From the NCBI GenBank assembly GCA_039619475.1, contig CM077115.1, forward strand, positions 40,310,444 to 40,374,443: a stretch of DNA of 64,000 nt. The letters run 5' to 3'. Of the stretch, positions 45,234-56,505 are shown piece by piece; the first letter of the stretch is position 1, and each line of letters starts with the position of its first letter. This DNA is from Icerya purchasi (taxonomy: Eukaryota > Arthropoda > Insecta > Hemiptera > Monophlebidae). A program made the position numbers and the translations under genes. The notes under the pieces are model-generated. The model ran no database searches. It was given only the letters and a program-made list of their open reading frames with translations, and was not told the origin of the DNA.

Positions 45234-45500
45234 TATTAATTACAACGTAATTCTTAGGCCGGCCACCATTAGAAAAAATGTCCCAATTTTATATAACGAA
45301 AGTTAAATGTTAAATGTTAAATGAAAACGTCATTCGTAAACGTGCACCCATTAGATTTTGTAACAAAAAATTGTATCATACCGGTAAGAATGACATTGTA
45401 AATTTTGATCATTTTATACAAAGTATAGAAGAGAAAGAGACAGAAATGTAAGCAAGAGGGGTCAAGGGGAGAGCCCGTTGTGAGGTCAAAATGATCGAGT
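45234..45500. mobile_element. TGTCCC inverted-repeat element, copy 2, partial
   Basis: TTAATTACAACGTAATTCTT, AAAAAATGTCCCAATTTTAT and AAGTATAGAAGAGAAAGAGA repeat the left part of 31966-32520. The right inverted repeat is absent. The copy breaks off in the CA/TA microsatellite at 45502. Confidence 0.6.
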
Positions 45501-45501
45501 T

Positions 45502-45502
45502 T

Positions 45503-45558
<56 letters not shown>
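45502..45558. repeat. (CA)n(TA)n microsatellite
   Basis: About nine CA units followed by about 18 TA units. Confidence 0.95.
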
Positions 45559-45562
<4 letters not shown>

Positions 45563-45711
45563 ATGCGTTTAAAAAAAAAAAAACGAAAGAAAATAGTCAA
45601 TGCTGAAGCGCAGAGAAAAGAATTATCAAAGTACAAAATAATAATAATAAAAAAAAAAAGCACAAGTAGTTGGTTACAATAACATTGGCGAATTTATACA
45701 GGAGCTTTGAC

Positions 45712-46145
45712 TTTTTTTTTTGGGTTCGTCTACAAGGACATTGGCCCAAGAACAAAGGAAAAAAGACGCAAGAAACTCAGATCTCTACACGATCAGAGAT
45801 AGCCGACAAAAAGGAATCAAGAGCTAGGAAAACGGAAAGAGAAGGAAGGGAGAGAATGAACGAAGCACTGTATGGAGTGGGAATATGTAAAAAGGAGGAG
45901 TAGAAAGCAGCTTGATCGGTTACAAGAGATGAACACTGGAACATTATGTGATCGAGATCACATACAAATTGGATATTGGAGGGGTGCAATGGACAAAAGG
46001 GAGAAGACACAAGAGAGTAACGGAAAAACGAGGAAGGAAGCAAACTGTGCCCAAAGCGCAGGCAGCAAATCGCAGAGATGTTGGAGCGACGCATGGGAGG
46101 AAAGTCAAGAAAGCTTTGATTTTAATTGATATCAGTAAACGCAAA
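45712..46145 (-). pseudogene. 5'-truncated family A LINE tail
   Basis: The - strand frame from 46094 to 45777 contains ICCLRFGHSLLPSSFFRYSL, CPLHPSNIQFVCDLDHIMFQ and LHIPTPYSASFILSLPSLSV and ends SDRVEI. It is colinear with the last 105 codons of the ORF2 at 48505. The 3' UTR GTTCTTGGGCCAATGTCCTT ... GACGAACCC then an A-run (a T-run on the + strand at 45712-45721) is the family A end. The frame is intact, which suggests a fairly young insertion. It lies just upstream of the CCP exon on the opposite strand. Confidence 0.8.
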
Positions 46146-46533
46146 GCCCGTGTTTCTTCGCATTAAATGTAAAAAATAAATATGAAAAGTCGAAATACTA
46201 ATCAAAGAAATTGTCGAAAATCAACCGGAATTCACGATGGTCATTAATTCAGTAGATTTTTATTCATTTCTTTGTGCGAATTTTACGGATCCCTTTTTCT
46301 ATATTTACTTATTTTGTATTTAATTATCTTTCAACCGGTGCAATGACGGTAAGCAAATTAATTTATTAGGGGGGAGGGGAGAGACTTAACGATGCGGTCA
46401 ATTTTTTGTTTCTCACGATATCCTCCTCTCCTGTACTCTTACACCCGATTTTGTATAACGGGCGTAATGGGGAGAAGAGAAATTTCAACATTATTTGCAC
46501 ATAATTTACGAATTGTACTTTTGAATTTTTCAG
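46146..46533 (+). other. intron upstream of CCP exon
   Basis: Non-coding. It ends in a pyrimidine-rich acceptor, TTTTGAATTTTTCAG at 46533. A GGGGGGAGGGG patch is near 46370. Confidence 0.6.
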
Positions 46534-46713
46534 ACAGAGAATGCGAAGAGTTGTCCAGCCCGTCGGACGGCCAAGTTAAACTGAGAGGCCTACTGTTTGC
46601 CGATAAGGCGAATTATACTTGCGAAGTCGGCTACACACTGGTTGGGCCGAAGCAGAGAACTTGTCAGGCCGATGGAACATGGTCCGGATCAGCGCCTATC
46701 TGTAAACAAACCG
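46534..46713 (+). CDS. CCP/sushi domain exon
   Basis: A 180-nt exon, phase 1 at both ends, bounded by TTTTTCAG|ACAGAG and ACCG|GTAAGCC. It encodes one complement control protein module. Four cysteines are in the normal positions (C-EELSSP..., NYTCEVGYTLVG, RTCQADGTWSG, PIC) with the conserved DGTWSG tryptophan. CCP modules are extracellular beta-sandwich units for protein binding, stabilised by C1-C3 and C2-C4 disulfides. The symmetric phase lets such exons be shuffled. It splices in frame to 57544. Insect candidates with many CCPs are hikaru genki, furrowed and related adhesion proteins. I cannot decide between them from two modules. Confidence 0.9.
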
Positions 46714-47189
46714 GTAAGCCTACATTCTTTTTTAATCGGCTCGTCATCTCAAGTCCGCTTTCTGTTTTTCGCTTTGTTCCTCGCTTCCGAAGCTCGCTAT
46801 TACTTAGAGCGCTGGTAAAACAATTTCAACGATTCCGAAATACAGTCGTCTTCTTTTCCGTTATTATTTAACTTCGAGAAAGAAAGAAAAAAAAAAACAA
46901 GAAAGAAAACAACGATTTCAATGAATGCGGATTTTTTGACGAAGATTATTGAAAATGTTAAGTAATATATTATCTTTATATTCTAGTGATACGCAGTAGT
47001 ACGGTTTCCCGCCCAAATAGAGGTACTATTGGGCTAATAAAAATGATAGCACAACGATATATTTCAGTCAGCAGGAAAGTATATGCTTGCTTCCATCGAA
47101 AAGGGGTGTTCAGCAGAGTATAACGCACTTAAATAATAAAACTACCGAGTAGATACGATATATTGATAAAAAATATATACAGATAATAC

Positions 47190-48165
47190 GCAATTTATTT
47201 GGCAACAAATTGAATTCGTTACGGCGGCTGCAGAAAGTGCAAAAGAACAATGTTCAATTAAACAAGGAGTCTGGCAAGGATGTCCACTATCGCCCCCCGC
47301 CTTTTTAATATGTACTTCCAGGAAATAACAAAGCATCGAATATTTGAAAAAGACGGAATTAAGATATAAATGGTTGCTATATCAGTCAAGTCAGCTTTGC
47401 TGGTGATAAAGTCCTCATTTCAGATATTCCAGGTAAGTTACAGAACGTAGTCTCAAGGTTTACTCAGGAATGTGCCAAATATGGAATGAAAGTGAACATT
47501 CACAAATCAAAAGTGATAAAATTCGCCAACCGAAGAAAAACCAAAACGAAAAACACCAGTAGCGATAAAAATAGATGGAGTACCACTAGAGCAGGTCTCA
47601 AAATTCAAATATCTGGGGGTATCGAAAATAGGAGATAGAAGGGATAACGAAGAAATCAGGATAAGAATCGGTATGGAGAGCGTTTAATAATTTAGAACGG
47701 ATATTTCGGAACAGAGGAATGAAGAGATCTAACTCCGGCTAAAATAACTTTCATGTTATGTATGGTCTGTTGTACGTTACGCGATGGAATATTCTCAAAA
47801 AACACAAAGAAAAAGCTACAAGCGTTTGAAATGTGGGCGTACAGACGGATGCACAAAATAAAATGGACGGAAAAAATAAAAAACGCGGAGGTGCTGCGCC
47901 CTTATCTAAACCGATCATAAACCTTCCTTGAAGGATGAATAAGGAAACATATATAAAGCAAAGAATGCAGATTAACCTCATCTTCCGCTTGGTCGTCAAT
48001 GGAAAAATATTTCGCAAAAGAAAGCGGCTAACCGTATTAGATATACATAGCAGCTGTTACAGATAACTCAATACATGCGTGACGTAGCGACCTTCAGTTA
48101 TGGACAAGCTTACCAAATAATAATAGTAATAGTAATAATAATAATAATAATAATAATAGTAATTC
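47190..48165 (+). pseudogene. RTE/CR1-type LINE remnant
   Basis: CSIKQGVWQGCPLSP near 47255 is the QGCPLSPxLFN motif. QVSFAGDKVLISDIPGKLQN near 47388 is the catalytic block with FADD changed to FAGD. Then GMKVNIHKSKVIKF, FKYLGVSKIGDRRDNEEIRI and KKLQAFEMWAYRRMHKIKWT near 47815 follow in order. It ends with LQLWTSLPNN and an ATA-repeat tail at about 48115-48165. The Asp to Gly change and several stops make it inactive. It has the same orientation as the host gene. Confidence 0.75.
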
Positions 48166-48504
48166 TGATATAAAACCAAAACGCATGCAGTATTATATAA
48201 ATTATGAACAAAAAAAAAAAAAGGGATTTAAACTATTACAATCATCGATGCGGCATGCATGTGTCGTCTTTTGTTTTGTAGCCCTAACATACTACCGAAG
48301 GCTTGTTTTTAATTATTTTATTCCTATTCGGGTTTTTTTTCAATTCTTTTCAAAACACGATGGCTTTGGTCAATTATTTAGTCTACTTAATAACATTATT
48401 TCTATGAAATTTTTTTTTTTTTATTTATTTTTTTTGGGGCTCGCTAACTAAGAGCATTGACCCATGTCTACATATATATATATATTTTTTTTTTTTTAAA
48501 TAAC

Positions 48505-50331
48505 TTAAATTTTAATGCTATTCGCTATTGAGTAAAGGAAGGATGCAATTATTGGAAAAATGGCCTGGTTTGGGAACGACAATATCGACGAAATATTGTA
48601 AGGTGCGGGAGCATTGAGTTGTAGTAAATTAGAGTATAGTACGGATTGTTCATTGAATAATGCCGAGCACTCCAAAAACATATGATTAGCGTCACAGATG
48701 TAATTATTCCCTGGTAGGTGAAGAGGACAAAGAGGAGATAAAGACGGAAAAAACCGGTGTCGTGAATCGGGAAGGAGTGAATGGTTAAATCGAAGACGAC
48801 ATATGGATACAATGGAGTTACGTTGAAGAACTTGATAGCTATGGAACCATGGTTTACGAGGAATGGAAGGTTGAATAGAAAGATAGAAGGAATGCGGATT
48901 GGAAAACGATCGGGCATACATGTCGGACCAAAATTTTGAGTGTAATTTTTTTGAGAAAGAAAGAATATTGTTGGCTGGATAAAGATTGACGTAATTACCA
49001 TTCGTGCTGGCTGTGTATGCTAACTTATCGACTCTTTCATTTCCCTCAATTCCAATATGTCCTGGTATCCATAAAAATTCTATTTGACAAGGTGTACGTA
49101 AAGTTAGATTAGATACCATAGACCGAATGCGAAGAATTATGGAATCAAAATATGCGGGGCAGTAGGCGGAAGATATAGCTGTCAGAACACTTAGGGAATC
49201 GGAAACTATTAGAAATTTACTATTATTTTGAGTCGAGGATATATACATCAATGCTTGCAGGATTGCAACTGACTCCGCGTAGTATATTGAAGATATGACA
49301 GGTAGTTTAAACGATTCAGCATAATGTCTACTAGGAACGAAAAATGCAGCTCCGACTCCCTGCGGTCCCTTAGATCCATCCGTGTAGATAAGAATGTGTT
49401 GGGGAAATAAGCTATTGATGATATTGATGAATTCGTGATTAACGAAAGCTCGTGAGAGATATTTTATGTGTGGAGGGAGAGAAGTTAATTTGACTGGTTG
49501 GGAGAAATCGTGGAAATCTAAAGAAAAATATGGAAGTTTATTGTAAGAAATAACGTAGGAGCTAAACTTTTCCATTGTGTAACAAATATATGATAGGATG
49601 GGGATCTTCCTAGAAGAAAATCGCCAATTATGAATTATAGTGGTATAAGAATTAATGAGTTTGTAAGGTTGTACAGACAGGCGTTTTATTACAAATCTAT
49701 ATCCAAGATATGACCTTCGGATTGATAGGGGTGGGACATTAGACTCAGCGTAAATCGCAACGATAGGAGTGGATTTTAGTAGTGCACCAAGACAAAGTCT
49801 TAGGCAACAGTTTTGCACACGATCTAGCTTGATAAGCCGAGATTTCGCAGCACTTCCATATAGAAAGGCACAGTAGTCAAGTTTGGATCTTATAATTGCT
49901 TTGTAAAGCATAATAAGCGTGACCGGATCACCAGCCCAATTGGTTGATGAGAGAGCTTTAAGTAGGTTTATTCTTTTACAAGCAGAGGCGTGTAAGTAGT
50001 TTATATGTTCCGAAAATGTTAGACGATTATTAAGAATAATTCCCAAATAGCAGAAGCTTTTAACCAGAGGATAAACATTTTGTGTCGAGTTACTGATTGC
50101 GGAATGGTTGTAAGGGCGATAGGAAAAAACCATGCGACGTGATTTAGATGGTGAAATAGAAAGATGGATGGAAGAGAGAGAATTTTCTAGTATGGTCAAA
50201 GAGTTGTTTAATCTATCGTTAGCTATTGAAATATTGCGTGAAGAAACATATATAAGAATGTCGTCTGCGAAAAAAATAGAGGAAATACCTGTAAGTAATG
50301 AAGCTGTATCCAAAGTATAAATATTGAACAA
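48505..50331 (-). CDS. family A ORF2: RT core to RNase H and C-terminus
   Basis: A 608-codon open frame that begins inside the RT; its first Met is part of the motif SPTLFNIYT, so this is not the true start. RT: IFFADDILIYVSS (catalytic FADD, residues about 19-31), IHLSISPSKS, FCYLGIILNNRLTFSEHINY and thumb. RNase H (about residues 315-440): YTDGSKGPQGVGAAFF, YYAESVAIL, VSDSLSVLTA and WIPGHIGIEGNERVDKLAYT, with all four catalytic acids. The C-terminus has LRFNHSLLPDS and a Cys/His knuckle (CPLHLPGNNYICDANHMFLE). It would copy element RNA into DNA at a nicked target. The full ORF2 continues upstream in other frames. Confidence 0.85.
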   Translation of the reverse strand: MFNIYTLDTASLLTGISSIFFADDILIYVSSRNISIANDRLNNSLTILENSLSSIHLSISPSKSRRMVFSYRPYNHSAISNSTQNVYPLVKSFCYLGIILNNRLTFSEHINYLHASACKRINLLKALSSTNWAGDPVTLIMLYKAIIRSKLDYCAFLYGSAAKSRLIKLDRVQNCCLRLCLGALLKSTPIVAIYAESNVPPLSIRRSYLGYRFVIKRLSVQPYKLINSYTTIIHNWRFSSRKIPILSYICYTMEKFSSYVISYNKLPYFSLDFHDFSQPVKLTSLPPHIKYLSRAFVNHEFINIINSLFPQHILIYTDGSKGPQGVGAAFFVPSRHYAESFKLPVISSIYYAESVAILQALMYISSTQNNSKFLIVSDSLSVLTAISSAYCPAYFDSIILRIRSMVSNLTLRTPCQIEFLWIPGHIGIEGNERVDKLAYTASTNGNYVNLYPANNILSFSKKLHSKFWSDMYARSFSNPHSFYLSIQPSIPRKPWFHSYQVLQRNSIVSICRLRFNHSLLPDSRHRFFPSLSPLCPLHLPGNNYICDANHMFLECSALFNEQSVLYSNLLQLNAPAPYNISSILSFPNQAIFPIIASFLYSIANSIKI

Positions 50332-52231
50332 AGTGGGGCTGAGACACGATCCCTGCAGTAGCCCCGAAAAACCTTTCTTTTACCAAAATAGGAGGGAGTA
50401 GAAAGAAGAATAGAGCGGCGTAAAATTACAGAAGCAAAATGGGGAGGTACATTAATCAATAGCATTTTTTCATATAGTAAGGGAAGATGTACGTTGTTGA
50501 AAGCGTTATTTACGTCATAAATGCCGCTATCGTGTAATATTTTTGTATAAAATTTTTGTATATATCTGAAGTAAGAATACTGACACAATCAGAAGGACCA
50601 ACTCCCGAACGAAAGCCAAACATGTTATCAGGGATTAAGTTATTGTTTTCTAACCACCATGAGAGTCGTCTGTTTAGAATGTTCTCGAAAAGTTTTCTTA
50701 TGCATGAAGCCAACGATATCGGACGAAAAGAAGATGAAGTTTTTTTGGGGATAGGAACAATAATAAACTTTTTCCAGGACGTAGGAAATAAACCGGATGA
50801 TAAAAAAGAGTTAAAGAGTTGGAGAAGGCTATTAAGGGCATGGTCCGAGAAATTCTTGAGGACCAGGTAAGGAAGACAATCTGCCCCAGGCCGGAATTTT
50901 TTTCTCTATGAAGCGAGGATCGGAGTTCATGGATATTAATTGGAGAAGTTAGGAAATGTGGAGGCGAACTGTTCGGGATTGACGGAGCGTCTATTTCTTC
51001 ACGACTCGGTACGTAGCAAGGAGCAATAGAATCAATAAATGACTCCAGCTTTTCTTTCGTCAAGTTATAAATTGAGGGGCGTGATTTTGAGGGAGATCGG
51101 AATGCTCTAGCCAGTTCCCAGATTTGAGAATAGGGCGTAGTCCGCGAAAAGGAAGAACATAATTTTTTCCAAGATTCTTTTTTAGATTTTTTTAAAATAT
51201 ACCTAGCTTTTGCATTGGCCTTTTTATGGTAAAGAAAATCAGAGATTGACGAATAAGATCGAAAAGCCTTAAATGTGTTTAGACCCTTTTGTAATGCAAT
51301 TTTACAATTATCGTTTCACCATAATGGTTTAGCAGAACGATACTTATTGTGGAATGATAAAAAAGATGTAGTAGGGGAAGACGAAGCGAGACTAGTGCGA
51401 ACTGAGTTCATGAATATATCATATTGTTCGATGGTATTCATTACCGAAGGGTTAGAGGGGAGAGAACAATCCAGACATGTACGAAATTTATTCCAATCTG
51501 TTTTTTTTTTAGGTTCCATTCTGGAGACTGCAGGGGTCTAAAATTTGTAGGACGAGGGTAAGAGTGGTCATTAAATGACAGAATGATAGGAGTATGGTCA
51601 CTACCAAACAGACCGTCAAGAGTTTTCCAGGAGCAGTTAAAACTAATATTGGGTGAAGAAAAAGTGAGGTCGATACTGCTGTAAATTGAAGGATTTTTGA
51701 AATAGGTTGGGCGATGGTCATTTAGAAGAACAATATTAGTTGCATATATATTAAATCATCTATAAAATACCCGTTATTGTTATATGAAACGCAACCCCAC
51801 AGAGGAGACTGTGCATTCCAGTCTCCCCCGATGATGTAAGGTTGCGGAAGGGAGTCAATAAAGGAGTCCAGAGATGTGCGAAATAAATTAAAATTGGGTG
51901 GAATGTAAGCGGAAATTAAATGAAGTGTTTGAGAAACATTATTAATTGGTGTTGAAATGTGTACAAAGTTTGGATGAGATGCTTGAGAAAAGGTACTAAA
52001 AGAATTGTGAACAGTAAAGGAGATTTCGTTACGTATTAAAATTGCTGCACCTCCATACCCGTCTTCTCGATCAGATCTGACTATTTTATAACCTCTAATG
52101 TTAATTTCGGTTGTCTCTTTGAGCCACGTTTCAGAGAGTAAAACAATATCTATTTTCAATTGATATAGTAGGCTTTCTAAAGCATTCCTATTTGCTCTTA
52201 GACTTCGGCAGTTCAATTGCAGAATTTTCAT
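50332..52231 (-). pseudogene. family A ORF2: endonuclease and RT N-terminal part, frameshifted
   Basis: ORF2 starts at ATG 52231 with MKILQLNCRSLRANRNALES (first endonuclease motif with Asn). Next are VLLSETWL (catalytic Glu), the sensor-like YGGAAILIR, IGGDWNAQSPLWG (catalytic Asp and Asn) and, in another frame, SIDLTFSSPNIS and GLFGSDHTPIIL (final SDH). RT begins with FRPISLASCIRKLFENILNR, FGFRSGVGPSDCV and FIDVNNAFNNVHL-like sequence, then GLLQGSCLSPTLFNIY. Frameshifts are near 51745, 50900, 50520 and 50375. Otherwise very few stops occur, so the element is not old. Confidence 0.8.
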
Positions 52232-52484
52232 TTTAAAGTTAATTACTTAAAAAAGCAAAATGGGAGAGACTTAAGGTTAAAGAATAGTGACAATTAAATC
52301 GGGTTTGTAGGAATGGATCTGTGGAAAAAACACAAGCATATTTTTGAATTAACATTACTGTTTATCTATCGATACGTACTTGTTGCTTTTACGTAAGTCG
52401 AATATCGAATATACTAAATTACAATATAAAACATATAAAGATATAGCATATTATATACAATAGTTATGTGATAATTAGTAAGTT

Positions 52485-53790
52485 ATAAACAATGTACAGA
52501 ACAAGAAGATGAGCTGTTGTAATTATTTGTTAGCGCTATTAGTACGTTGTACTTTTTGGGTATTTCTGCCGATGAAGATGATTTTGTTGAAGTTGAAGCT
52601 GACGATTTAGTTGCTTTAATATCACGTCTGGAAGCTGATGGATTTTGTTGCTGTTTAGTTTTGTTGCCATTAGTTGATGAGGTGTGAATAGGGTCTGTAG
52701 TTTCGACATTAGGTGATTCTACTTTATTGTTTTGATTGGATGAGAAGTGTGAACGATTAAATTCATTGATCGTAGGATGAGAAGATTCCGATTGTGAGAA
52801 AGAAATAAGATTGTTTGGTAGACTGTGTATACTATTATTGTTCGTAAAATATGCTTTCGCAGGAGACTTGCCTGATGGGAAGGAAAGTATTTGATTGTAA
52901 TTAGGAAAGTTTGTTCTAGTACTCTTGATAAGGGGATTAATGTTTGGCCGCGATTTACGAATAAACCGACTCGTGTTTACTTAATTGATATTTGCAGGAA
53001 CCGTAGACGATATTTCTGAAAATGTAAAGGCTTGACTCACTTTATTGCTTTTCATAATTTGAATTGCTTCAAAAGTTGAGACATTATCGGCGGCTTTGAT
53101 TTTTTCGATTTTTAATCTCTCCATGTAATGTGGACAGGTTTTATCGCTAGGCAGGTGATTACCGGAGCAGTTTAAACACTTTAAAGTTGAAGGATCACAC
53201 AGTGTTGCAATACAATCAGAGGCTGAGTGCTCCTCGTGACAAATCGGACATCTTGGTCGCGATCTACACTGATCTGCTATATGCCCGTATCGATTACAAT
53301 TCAAACATAATCGCGGAACTCGGATAACTATAATTAACTGGAAGTCGTAACTTATAGATAGACACATGCGAGGGGAGTTTATTACCTAAAAACTTAATTT
53401 CTACTGCCGTTGTTGGCACAAGTTTAGATTCTGAACGTTTACAAATTCTTCTGACCGAAACAACTTCTATGTCTGATTCTATGTAATTGAAAATTTCTTC
53501 GTCAGTGATATCTGTGGGAACGTGACGAATAATGCCGAATCTGAAAAGGAGACTATTCGCGATTGTTGCCTTTAAATTATCGCCGCTATTGTTAACACTG
53601 GTTACAAATTTGTTTGCATTTACTGCAGTGCCAAAATTCGCCTTAACCCGATTTACTCCATTTCTTTGGAAAAAAGTTAGACCTTCATGTTTTGACAGCA
53701 TTTTGCAAATTGATAAAGGATGTAAGTTAGCCAAGTTTTTGTTGGTTGATTCTATTATTGCTACGAATGGGCCATTATGATAATTAATTG
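52485..53790 (-). pseudogene. family A ORF1 (gag-like) with zinc knuckles
   Basis: From about 53787 the frame reads HNGPFVAIIESTNKNLANLH, the usual start of the I-group gag core, without a start codon of its own. An RNA-recognition-like middle part follows to about 53340. One frameshift leads to VPRLCLNCNRYGHIADQC, RCPICHEEHSASDC and KCLNCSGNHLPSDKTC, three zinc knuckles for RNA binding. A single in-frame TAA at about 52980 is followed by about 160 further codons rich in Ser, Asn and Lys (to about 52485). The protein would coat element RNA. Confidence 0.75.
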
Positions 53791-55724
53791 CCTAATACAT
53801 TTGCGCAATTTAGAAACGCATTAAAAAAAAAAAAAAAGTATCGTTGCTATCAGTTAAGTAATAGAGAGTACTTTAATCAGCGATTTCAGCATTTTGTGCG
53901 CAGATAACAGTCGCTTACAAACATGTGCACATCTGGAGAAAAAAACGATTTCAGTTAGTTTTGTAAGTGCATCATGATATATTATGTTGTAATTAACAAC
54001 GGATAATCCTCTTAGTGTATAAATTTGTAAAAATAAAAACAAGTAGTAAAGGAGCCGAGTAATATAATCCAGACACGAAATGATCTGTTTAAATGTAATA
54101 AGTATAGAGATCGTTAATATAATGAAACCGCTTCTTGATCCCCCTGGGTACTAGAAGAAAAATTATAATTTAAAAATCCGATTAAAGGGGAATAATTGGG
54201 AAATTGACATCACAAAATAGTAAAATACCTAAAACTAAAACAGCAAATTTGTTTACTATATGAATTGCGGCAATGAATTAATCCACTTAAACATTAGAGA
54301 TTGCAATGAAAATGCTCGCGATACTAATACGTCGAAACATAAAACTATCGCATCATTTCACTGATAAAATAAATGTGACATTTCTGCATGTATTAGTTTC
54401 GAAGAATTAGTTACTGATGCACATCATACTTGTATAAATAAAAAAGAGAAAGAGGGCTCCTCTTCGGTTAAATTATGTTGTACTGCTGATGTTGTTATAA
54501 CTGAGAAAACCGTAATTTTTCGATTGATTAACATTAACGGGGACCAATTCTTTTTGTGGAGCCGAAATAGAACTATATTATAACAACAGATGCAACTAAG
54601 CTATCAAGCTAACAACTTTGCGTTTTGAAGGGAAAAAAACAAATACATTACGTTGATCCTATCACAGATTATTAGGTCGAGTTGATGAAGGTGAGACATT
54701 AGTAGCTCCATTTAACCAAAACCTAGAGACATTGAGCTGCGTTCACTCACGCTATTACAGATGTACACCATTTTCGTTAAATTATTTAAAAAATGCGTTA
54801 ACAAATAAATTTACCTTATTTGTAAATTAGAAATAATTGCAAATTTTACGCGTATAATTGTAGTCTTAGGAAAGATAAGCTAGACGTTAATGCAGTACCG
54901 CTGATAACGTATTATATGGCTGCTGAAACATCTTTTATCTTACAAAATTTTATTATTTACCTTTAAAAGTTGCCTGATTGACTTTTAGAACGAACAGAGT
55001 AGGCTGCGTCTAGAAATAAATTACGCGAACACCATAAACATTCGACAATATACACACATTTCATTAGCAAAAATTAACTTAAAGATATGAAAAAGAAAAG
55101 ATCATCAAGCGACTGCTGAAAAGTATAAATGAAATGATGCACGTGCATTGTCCCCATTAATAAATTTTACGATAAATATAGAATAAAAGTTCATATAGAA
55201 TACGATGACAAAAATGCATTTTAAGACGACCGAAATGTTGCGAAACGATTAGTCCGCATATTCAAAAATTATCAGCTAAGTATTTTCTAGATGAAAATTA
55301 CAAAAATATTTCGTTAAATAAAATATTAATAACTGTATCAATAAACGGCGAACGAATAAAATTAAAGGCGTATCACCACGTTTGTTCAATAGTTAATAAA
55401 ATAATGAAATGATAAACGCAATAACAAACACTAAATAAACATATATGATAGAAAAGTTTTGGAAATTTAAACTCAAAAAAAAAAAAAAGAAAACATATTC
55501 ACATAAAAAATTAAGCATTATACACGCGGAATACGGGGGAACCTGAATAATTTTTGATATTCGACTCGAAAAGAAAATCAGAGAATATCAAAAAATGAAT
55601 CTAAATATTTAGTTTTAAAATAAGATGAGAGATGTTTCATGCGCTGAGGATTCCCCGTATGTTAAGTTAACGATAGCTATAATTTAACATATAATAAGTA
55701 AATAACACCGATGTATAGAGCAAT
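53791..55724. other. intronic, no gene seen
   Basis: AT-rich DNA with an A-run near 53822-53836. Nothing recognised. Confidence 0.45.
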
Positions 55725-55925
55725 TTATAGTTGTAAATTAAATATAAACAGACACTTTTTATAAAATATATTTTTAAACATCGAAGCTTATTCGAAGCCG
55801 ATAAGTTCAAGATCACAGCAAATGTAATCTGTGATCATAAAACTATCGGCTTCGAATCAGCTTCAATGTTTAAATATATAATTTTATTATAAAAAGCGTT
55901 TGTTTTTTATTTAATTTGCAATAAT
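55725..55925. repeat. second foldback, imperfect arms
   Basis: Left arm to 55818 and right arm from 55829 are reverse complements at roughly 85 percent by eye over 65 bp, and more loosely to about 95 bp. The arm text contains ATTCGAAGCCGATA and GATCACAG around an 11-base loop. Downstream at 55970-56010 a related phrase, CGTGTTTCGAAGTCGATGCT, occurs. No coding. Confidence 0.7.
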
Positions 55926-56059
55926 TTTGAAATAATGTGTGCAACAAACTTTAATAATAATTTATATTTATTTACCCAACGTGTTTCGAAGTCGATGCTT
56001 CTCATGATCATTACATGATACTAAATTCGAAAAAAAAAGGAATCTGATTTTTCCTACTG

Positions 56060-56505
56060 CATAGTGGAGAAGAGGCATGTAATTTTTTGCGATTTTTTGA
56101 AATTATCGTCATCTCGAAAACTTCGATAAAAAAAAAATGAAATGAAATACGGTATTTTCGTTACCCCGATAAATAGCGCGATCTTTTAATCGATATATCG
56201 CGTGCCCGAGAAAAAAATTTTAGCCTAATTTTGGGAAACCCGGGTGCTTCAAACTAGGAAAATATACGGAAATGTACATATTTTTAACCTTGTTCACAAT
56301 TTTTAACTATGATAGTCGTCAAGAGAAAGAGACACTTCGCGCTTTTTTGAACTTTTCGTCAACTTCAAAAGTTTCGTTAAGGAAATGACTTATGGGGTTT
56401 CTTTCCCGACAAATAGCAATCTCTCCAAAACAATATATCACGTTTTTTTTTAATTTTGAGGTTCCGGTGCCCCAAGGGTCTGAATATAAAGTTATAAGTT
56501 TGGCT
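56060..56505 (-). repeat. inverted relative of the 270-bp tandem repeat
   Basis: The reverse complement contains CGTGATATATTGTTTTGGAG, TTTCCTTAACGAAACTTTTG and AAGTTCAAAAAAGCGCGAA, matching units of 36721-37520. Two units are visible, separated by CACCCGGGTTTCCCAAAATT. Confidence 0.65.

Larger units (their letters stand above)
48405..53790 (-). mobile_element. long family A I-like retrotransposon, antisense in intron
   Basis: Read on the - strand: gag-like ORF1 (53790-52485), ORF2 with endonuclease (52231 on), RT and RNase H (to 48505), a 3' UTR with CATGGGTCAATGCTCTTAGT and GCGAGCCCC, and an A-rich end at about 48405. Two-ORF layout, gag zinc knuckles and RNase H place it in the I group. 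The 5' end seems truncated within gag, because the first conserved motif (GPFVAIIES) appears almost at once. At least four ORF2 frameshifts plus lesions in ORF1 make it defective, yet the last third is fully open. Confidence 0.85.
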
